From: Russula earlei
Taxonomy: Eukaryota; Basidiomycota; Agaricomycetes; Russulales; Russulaceae
Direction: 5' to 3'
DNA: 64,000 bases
NCBI GenBank assembly: GCA_025769875.1
Contig: JAGFNK010000013.1
Coordinates: 124,001-188,000, forward strand
Part shown: positions 56,703 to 64,000 of the stretch, in pieces
Numbering within the stretch: position 1 is the first letter of the stretch
Layout of the letters: each line of letters opens with the position of its first letter
Notes under the pieces: model-generated
What the model saw: the letters and a program-made list of their open reading frames with translations, nothing else
Told to the model about the DNA's origin: nothing
Databases searched by the model: none
Program-made: the position numbers and the translations under genes

Positions 56703-58222
56703 TCATGGGATGCTATACGCGAGCCACGTCTCATCGACGTCGTTTCCTGGACCTACAAATTCCCTTACAAGTCCGACGACAACAGTCTTGATCAAGCATC
56801 CTGACAAGATGACGAGACTGGTAAAAAAAGGGTGGCAATCTAACACCACTTCACAGGACGAAAGCATTCTCAATAAAGGCACACGGACGATGAGATGGTG
56901 GCCGCGCATACCTCGTAAACCAAAACCGGTAGACATCCCACCCAGCATATTGCGGACTAGCCATGTCCGATCGAGGATGTCGTCGTCCAAAAAATGCCAG
57001 AACGGACTTTCCAAGGACATCTTGTATGCGTATTCTCGCTGATGATTATTGGGCACGTCCCTTCGGTGGACCTGCGGTTCCCATATGGAGAGGACCACGA
57101 GGAGCAAGAACTTGGTGAGTGACGAGTAAAACAGGCACAGAGATATGTGGGAGTATCTTTGATGAACCGAACAAATTCCAGTAAGATGGTACCCGCGATA
57201 TCACAATAAGAGGAACGTGCCTGAGCTGCTGGCGGATGGTGGACAACGGCGAGTTCGCATGCTTCCTTCTGGCAACACGATCGTGGCCTGTCAGCACGAG
57301 GATGGAAGCTAATGTGATCCCTCCGTGGAACGAAGCCGTCTCTAAAGGATTTCCCGAACAAAGCATCAGGGAAAAACCCCAAAAAAATAAGCCCGTGTAA
57401 GAAGCGCTTCGCATAGATAGTGCATACCGACAAAGCAGCCCAGCATGATACGCAGGAACGCGACGGCGGCCTCCCTATCATTGCCCGTCGTCATCAATGA
57501 CGATGACAAACCCGACTCTACGCGAGTGTCAAGACATCGTCAGTCTTTTGTCTTTCCAATGATACAAAAAAAAAACGATAGGGCAGGGTAGGGAGGGGGA
57601 CACTCTTACGAAGGCGTGACCAGCGGACGACTTGCAGAACGACAATGACATGAATGCATTGATTAGAACGAAAGGGGGATGGAAACGATCAGCGGCCTCT
57701 TACATGAATCAACGAGGACGACACCGGCACCGACGCGGACGAGCAACCACCTGCGAGTCTAAGCCCATGAAGAGGTCATCATTTTTGGGAGAAGAGGGGA
57801 AGGGAGAGGTGTCCAATTCACACGTACCCTTTCTCTAGCTCTGTCTTGCGCCTCCACCCGTTTCATTTCTTTGTTCTGTTCGCGTTCCCTCCGCTGAGGG
57901 TCATCCCCGTCTTCGCTGTCATCGTCACGTCCTCTCAGGGCAGCGGTTTCCTCCACCTTCCTTGGAGGCATGCCACGATTGAAAGCAGGTGCCTGTACAC
58001 CCCGCGCTTGAGGAGGATAAGGTCTAGGGCGACGACGAGGGCGTCATGTTCGACATAGGGATCTGCGGGTGCGCGGCAGGAAGGCTGCAAGGGGACATTG
58101 GATGTTTGCTGTGAAAAGACAGATGCGAAACGGACACACTGCTCCAATCTGACGTTGTTGACGGATTGGTAGACTGTATATAAATGAGGTACTGCTTGGG
58201 CGCAGCTGGTGCAGAGCGGCAT
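56703..58222 (-). CDS. ARV1: Arv1 family sterol/lipid homeostasis protein
   Basis: Eight exons (58136..58222, 57828..58084, 57704..57750, 57610..57630, 57432..57517, 57221..57339, 56912..57156, 56703..56848) give 335 residues. Arv1 is an ER membrane protein affecting sterol transport and GPI-anchor synthesis. The zinc-type homology domain is complete: MPLCTSCAQAVPHLYTVY ... LEQC-PSCRAPADPYVEHD ... LLKRGVYRHLL. The membrane part shows FVRWSRL, AVAFLRIMLGCF, TASFHGGITLAS, LFYSSLTKFLLLVVLSIWEP, NMLGGMSTGFGLR and DETWLAYSIP. Exon 2 contains two compensating single-base breaks: a missing T near 57985 (before FNRGMPPRKVEE) and an extra G near 57828. Intron 57157..57220 uses a GC donor. The gene is otherwise complete, so the breaks may be sequencing errors at homopolymers. 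Confidence 0.85.
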
Positions 58223-58247
58223 GGACTGAGTGAATAAAGTACAAAAT

Positions 58248-58264
58248 ATGTGTGTGTGTGTGTG
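58248..58264. repeat. (GT)n microsatellite
   Basis: A short run of about eight TG repeats just upstream of the ARV1 start; simple repeat only. Confidence 0.9.
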
Positions 58265-58357
58265 TCAACTTCCTTAATTGTAATCAAAGGTATATAGATA
58301 ATCGTATTTCCCCAGATAAATCCAACCCTTCAGCCCCTCAGTACCGCCAGAAAGAAT

Positions 58358-60095
58358 TTACCCATCTACCTTATACTTGCCATCCAGAACGTCCGCTACA
58401 TCCTCCAGAATGACCTTTGGTAATAGCAACATTGTCGAATCAACGCTTCCCTCGACGAGGCCGCCCGCAGCCGCCCTTGCATTCTTCTTCGTTACGCACC
58501 GTAACCCAAGTTCCTGTTGGGCACAACACCGCGCCAGGACGATTCCCCGAACGTACCAAACGCGTTGATCATGCAAGTCGCGTCAAAAGTACGTCCTTGC
58601 TGGGAGAGGATGACCTCAAAGTTGGTCGACATGATATCCTCGTGCAGGATCCGCGCAAGAGCACAAGCCGAGCGGATCACTCGCTCCGTCTTTGCTCCGA
58701 AGCGAGACCGCAGTATATCTAGATTGAGCTCGGAGGGTGAGCAACCACACAGGATGAGGACATCCGCCCAGGCGCGCAGGATCTGGGTGATGAAATCATG
58801 CACTGCTGCCTCCTCGAGTTGTGGGTTCAGTGCGCGGAGATGGGCAAGGGTGAGAGCGCGCCAACGGGCCGATGTCGCTTGAGGTTCTAATATTTCGCAG
58901 CCCAGTGAGGATTCAGTACACCGAGTAGCAAGAGGAGCAGAGCAGAGAGAGAAAGCCTAGAAATAAGTCATCGAAATGACTGACCTACAGCATGCATACG
59001 GGTGTGTAGTTGGAGGAACAACTCATTGGACATCAATGGGAGTCCAACGCAAAAGACGCCAAAAAGACGGGCAACACAAGTTGCGACGCATGCCTGTAGA
59101 CCGAATTGGAGAAGGGTAGGCTCTTCCGAATGATCTCTGGACGCGAGGAGGCGTGCAAAGGATGCACTTAGCCTGGAGGAAATACCCTTGGTTGCCTGGT
59201 TGATGCGACCTTGTGAAATCTTGTCACGGCCGCGAATAGTCACACTCTCGGTCGCGCCGGCAGAGAGTTGCATAATCTCAGAATTGAGATCTTGAACGGC
59301 TTGGATAACCTGGGCACCAGACCAAGAATCGGTCTTATTGAGGAAGACCTCGACGCCCGGAAGAGGAGGACAGTCGTCATTAAATGCGGGTGGGACGGTG
59401 CGAGGATCCGGGGGAAGGGACTTGTTTCGACGTCCACGATAAGGACTGGCGGATTTACAAAGAGAGAGGTCGTCGAGTTCGTGATCATGGTCCGAGTCGT
59501 ATGCAGTCCTACTGCTTGGGCTGCGTGTGCCGCTAGAGCGGCGAGCGTCGAAGGTAAGGCAGCGGTCGAGGTCTCTGATGGCGGGACGGGATTTGCGATC
59601 AGCCATGGCATAATCCCTTTCGCGTTTGAGGTCTTCTATGTGTTTATCGCGAGATCGGAGGGCATTGTTGGCCTCTTCGAGGGCACGTTCGAGGACGCGA
59701 TACTTTTCTGCGAGCTTTGCTGCATCCGAGCGGGATCTGGCAAGCTCAGAACGGGTAGCGTCGAGCTCGCTGCGTATAGATGCAAGGATGGCATTGGAAT
59801 GTTCAAGGCGGGGAGGGTGTGGAGAGTGGCTGGGTTTGTCGTTTGGAGAGCGCTCTGTAGAAACAGAGGGAGATGAGTGATCACCTCTACGCCTGCGTGC
59901 AGCAGCACGACCGCGAGCCAGGATGTCTGATTGAGACGGGAGAGAGGGAAGGCCGTGGACACGAGGGAGAGAGTCGTCGACGGTACTCTGGCCGGACGAG
60001 ATAAGAGAAGCAGCAAATGGCTTTTTGAGCGCGAAGAGCTCTACGGTGGTGCCTGTGGGTACCTGAAGGCGAAAGTTAGCCTTGAAGGGAAACAT
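58358..60095 (-). CDS. Conserved coiled-coil protein of unknown function
   Basis: Exon 1 is 58985..60095 and exon 2 is 58358..58886, joined by a 98-nt intron at phase 1 (AV|EPQATSARWRAL). The N-terminus (MFPFKANFRLQVPTGTTVEL) is followed by a Ser/Pro-rich stretch. A clear coiled coil follows (residues about 110-180, SIRSELDATRSELARSRSDAAKLAEKYRVLERALEEA, here quoted in part). A charged linker leads to a C-terminal helical region (VIQAVQDLNSEIMQLSAG, FARLLASRDHSEEPTLLQFG). Near the end the frame changes once between FGTFGESSW and QELGLRCVTKK (about 58545) before the terminal PKVILEDVADVL. I do not know a functional name; similar proteins seem widespread in Agaricomycetes. Met 60137 is an alternative start. 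Confidence 0.6.
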
Positions 60096-60389
60096 GGGGA
60101 CGGAGGATGGGTGGAGGGAGGGAGGGAAGGAGCGCACAGCGACTAAAGAGAAACTATCTATGGACGATGCTTTTGAGGGGGTGAAGAAAGCGGAGATGTG
60201 AAAAGAAGGGCGTGTATGCTGCAGGCCATGCCATACTCTCGAGGCGGGGGCGGGCAGAGAGACAGGCGTCAGTGAGCCGGTGACCGGCCGGTGGTGGACC
60301 AGGAATGGCTTGGTTTTGCCTCGCTCCCTGCCTCGTTGTTAGAGAAATATGCTTCGATCCCCCCTTTCCTCTCTCCTGCACTCTTCATC

Positions 60390-63300
60390 ATGACCGTCAC
60401 GAGCGACACCCGCAAACCGTACAGCGGCAATACCCGTTCTCTCGTGCTTGCCTTCGACGTCGGCACCACCTTTAGTGGCGTCTCGTATGCCATCCTCGAA
60501 CCAAACGAAATCCCAAAGATTCACAGCGTCACCCGGTCCGTCTCATTATCCCCCTCCCCCACCGATCTGATCCCTCACACTCTCTCCAGCTTCCCGGGTC
60601 AGGAACATGTGGCTGGTAGCTACAAAATCCCCACGATCATGTTTTACGATCAGGAGGGCGAAATGAGGGTTGCCGGTGCTGAAGCAGAGGGCAGTGCCAT
60701 CATGGATCTCGCAGAGGATAATGGTTGGACAAAGGCCGAGCTGTGTGTATTCCACTCTTTTCTCATGGCCTGCACAATCAATGTTGCCAGCATAGTTTCA
60801 AGCTTCGTCTGCGCCCGCAGACAATGAAACTCCAAATGAACGGAATGCGCCTGCCACCCCTTCCAAAAGGCAAATCTGCCGTACAGGTCTTTGGCGATTA
60901 CCTTGGCTATCTTTTCAAGTGTACAAGGAATTTCATCATCGACACACATGCCAATGGGTCCTCCTTGTGGAAGGCCGTGGAGGACGACCTTCAGTTTGTC
61001 CTCAGCCATCCCAACGGCTGGGAAGGCGCACAGCAGACTAAAATGCGCAGAGCAGCCGTCCAAGGTGGCCTCATTCCAGATACAGACACCGGAAAGGCCA
61101 GAATTCGATTCGTCACAGAAGGAGAGGCTAGTCTTCATGCCTGCGTTTTAAATGGCCTCGCCAAAGAGATGCTCACAGTACCTTGATTTCCTTCCTCTTG
61201 TTTCCCACGCCAATTTGTCTCATTTTAGGGCCACGCCGAACATGGCTTTCTTGTCGCTGATGCCGGAGGAGGCACCCTCGACATCAGTTCGTATGCCGTG
61301 CGTGGAACTGCACCACTCGTCATGGAAGAGATTGCCCCTCCCGATTGTTCGTTATCGGTCTTTGTGCTTGACACTGTCCCCACCTTTCTCATCTCCCAGG
61401 TGTTTTTGCTGGGTCTGTCTTCGTCAGTCGAAGGGCTCGTGCCTTTTTCGAAGGTTGGTCGTTCCTCACTCCATTTTGCAGTGCACATTGCCTCATTCGC
61501 ATGCAAGTTAAACTCCGCGGTTCCAAATATGGCACACAAGACACTCTCGAGCATATAACCAAGCGCTTTGATGAAACGACTAAGCGTCTATTTCGTGATA
61601 AGAAGGAGTCTCAATATGTTCAGTTTGGTTCCCCTCTCGATAAAGACCCCAGTGTCGGTATCCGTCAAGGTCAGCTGAAGCTGACAGGGTGAGGAGCTCC
61701 TGCTATGTGGATCACTTCAACTAAAAGTGTCAATGATAGAGCCGAAGTTACCGAACTCTTCGAACCGTCGATAGAGGCTGCTACGACCTCGATCAAACAA
61801 CAGGTAGAGGCCACTGGCGGTTTTGTAAAGGTAGGGTCTCTTCCTTTCATATCGCCTTCTCTTCACATTTGACCGGGCCATCCCAGTCTGTCTGGCTTGT
61901 TGGAGGGTTCGCTGCGAGCCCCTGGTTATTTAGCCAGCTGCAAGAGCGCCTTGAGCCTCTCGGCATTACCGTGAGCAGGCCAGACAATCAAACGTCAGAC
62001 CCTTCATTTCTATAACTGGCCATCTTATCCTCACGTTTATCTCAGATCCAAAGCCGTGGCGGATGGCGCGATCGGCTTTTACTGTGATCACCATGTCTCC
62101 GCTCGGATGTCCAGGTTCATGTATGGTGTAGAGTTCTTACGAGAGTACAATGCGGACGACCCGGACCATGTCGCAAGGCTAGACAGGATGTGCGAACTAC
62201 CCTCGGGTCCGAAGCTCTTAGCTGATGCCTTTGATTGTATCCTTGCTCGAGTATGTGACACTGCTTCATTCAATCCCTTTCTCATTTACAGACCATACGT
62301 CCAGGGCATCAAGGTCAAAGAGTCCAGCGTCTTCACTCGTAAATACTGCACAGAAGTTACCTCTCTTTCCACCCTCTCGGTCTTTGAGGTGGAGATTTGG
62401 TGTTACCGTGGAGGTACATCTACCCCAATGTGGATTAATCGCAACGCAGAAGACTTTACAACTCTGTGCATTGTCCAAGCGGATTTGTCGCCACTCGCAG
62501 GTAGCGCGCAATCAAAGCCAGGAAGGAGCGGAAAGACATACTGGACGATAGTTTTCAGCGTGGAGATACATTTTGGCTTGACAGAGTTCAAGGCCAGGAT
62601 TAAATGGGTGGACAGCGTGAGTTTCTATCCCAGTTGTTATTACGTACCGCTGAGATATACCTTCGATCATAGGGAAGAACCCGCTAGTGAGTGTTGACGC
62701 CAATTACAGTGTCATTCGATGCTGACGCGCGATGATATCCAGCGGGCCCGCCACCATCATCTACAACGAAGGTGGACAGCGTGCCGAAGAAGACGACCTA
62801 AACGACGATGACCCTGTAGCCTCTGCCTACGTCTCGCGGGCTCCATCGCCTCCTCCCGTGCTCGATTCCCAACTCCCCGTGCCTGAGAGGTCTCTTCTTG
62901 AGGTGCCCAATGCGACTACCTCTATCCGTTCCAGCAAGTCACGCGCCTCTCCACCCGACCTTGATGTTGTCGACAAGGGCAAAGGACGCGAGGACGCAGC
63001 ATTGGGGAGTACACATTCACGGTCCTTGTCAATACCGCGTAACATCCCAGGCGGCATTGAGCTTCCTGGTCCTATCGCGCTTACCGACTCCAACTCTTCG
63101 CGGCGCAGCGGTTCCGGCCGTCTCGGAGAAACACTTACCTCTATTTGGGGGAACATACCCCCTTCCACTGGGCCTAGCGCCAACTCTTCTGTCCTCCCGT
63201 CGCCTCTCGAGGGCCCGTCATCACGCAGCGCGCTTCTCAATGCCCTCAGACCTCTCGCTTCCGTGCCTGAGGGTTCGGCTATCCCAGAAGTAGTCCATGC

Positions 63301-64000
63301 TGACGCGATTGAGCCAGTCGTACCTGAGGTTTATCGCCCCGAACCGCCCAAGACACCAAAGGCAGAGACCCCGCATGCAAGCACATCTCCATCGCGAGCA
63401 CTCACGTCTGCCAGTGCTGCAGCAACATCGCCGAAAGCAACGGGCACACCTAAGGCTCCATCCAGGATACCTACCACCGCTGCTTCCCCGCGTACGGCTG
63501 GTACACCCAGAGGGTTATCCATCTACAGCAATGTGGCGCAGCCCCCTCCTGCGGCAGCAACGCCCAGAGCCCTGGCATCAGGTGCTGTTTCTCCAGTACA
63601 TGTTGCGCCTTCCACAGAGGTACCGCCAGAGCAACCTACAATAGCAGAACCGGAGGCAACGCAAATCGAGGCCCCAGCCAACTTAACGCCAAAGCCTGGC
63701 TCCCGTGCGCCATCGAAGGTCCCTACACGCGTGCCATCTCCCAAAGCCGTACAGCCCCCGGTAACCGATCCGGTTGTGATTGGAGCAGAGCCAAGGTCTG
63801 TTGTGTCAGAGCAACCCTCGGGAGAACATGCCACCGAACCCGCTGCTGCTGAGGAGGAGGATTTCTTTGGCTGGGGTCAACCGAGGTCGAAAGCCACATC
63901 CCGGAAAGGCAGCAAGGCAACAAGTAAAGCAGCGAGCAAGCTGGCAAGTAAGGCGCCGAGCCCGAAGGGCGCTGAGACACCAAAACCACCAGAGTCTACC
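60390..64000 (+). CDS. HSPA12-like Hsp70 ATPase with long low-complexity C-terminal tail (3' end beyond window)
   Basis: Twelve exons: 60390..60535, 60590..60742, 60796..61177, 61229..61346, 61400..61453, 61508..61688, 61740..61830, 61887..61993, 62046..62250, 62305..62616, 62673..62686, 62743..>64000. The actin-like ATPase fold shows phosphate 1 (LAFDVGTTFSGVSYAI), phosphate 2 (VADAGGGTLDISSYAV), the adenosine motif (VWLVGGFAASPWLF) and AVADGAIGFYCD, the set seen in fungal HSPA12-type proteins, which lack the canonical Hsp70 substrate domain. Exon 11 is only 14 nt and is needed to reach GPATIIYNEGG, the usual end of the family. Here the frame continues for over 400 codons as a Pro/Ser/Ala/Thr-rich tail with an acidic aromatic patch (EEEDFFGWGQPRS) and SKA repeats. 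It is either a real extension or a fusion with the next gene. Confidence 0.82.

Noticed and set aside
1..64000. tRNA, rRNA or CRISPR-like arrays
   Set aside because: No cloverleaf-type T-arm/anticodon combination, rRNA core or regularly spaced repeat array was noticed on either strand, though tRNA detection by eye is weak.

Overview
The window is nuclear DNA of a filamentous basidiomycete, most likely an Agaricomycete. Genes carry many short introns (about 45-80 nt, GT-AG with a few GC-AG). The gene families fit that class: F-box/LRR-type paralogues, a Crinkler-like kinase gene, chromodomain Ty3/gypsy and Ty1/copia elements, and HSPA12-like Hsp70. All exon models below were built by eye from splice consensus, reading-frame continuity and remembered family motifs; no alignment or search was run.

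Left conserved block (1-17.5 kb): a partial PH-domain protein (Skg3/Caf120-like), cytochrome oxidase assembly factor Cox11, a DNAJC8-type J protein, RMI1 of the Top3-RecQ complex, a carnitine acetyltransferase with mitochondrial and peroxisomal signals, an SF1 RNA/DNA helicase with three single-base frame breaks, Tim14/Pam18, an EFM4-type eEF1A lysine methyltransferase, and the MIF4G/MA3 ribosome factor NOM1/Sgd1.

Accessory island (about 17.6-56.7 kb): two paralogous secreted, Kex2-site-bearing proteins (18.5-19.5 and 53.2-54.1 kb, same strand) bracket three paralogous F-box genes (21.4, 24.1 and 35.9/51.2 kb). Between them lie a MULE fragment, a Tc1/mariner element, three solo LTRs of one family, a truncated SUMO-E1 (AOS1) fragment and a broken Crinkler-like kinase gene. 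The third F-box copy is split by a 15-kb copia element, which holds a 10.5-kb gypsy element, which itself holds a solo LTR. Each layer can be resolved by its 5-bp target duplication. The transposons carry in-frame stops and CpG-type transitions, as expected for methylated, deaminating DNA.

Right conserved block (56.7-64 kb): the sterol/lipid homeostasis factor ARV1, a coiled-coil protein of unknown function, and an HSPA12-like Hsp70 ATPase whose reading frame runs into a long low-complexity tail beyond the window.

Single-base frame breaks recur in the helicase, F-box copies, kinase gene, AOS1 fragment and ARV1, and most are insertions. Some may therefore be assembly errors rather than real mutations.
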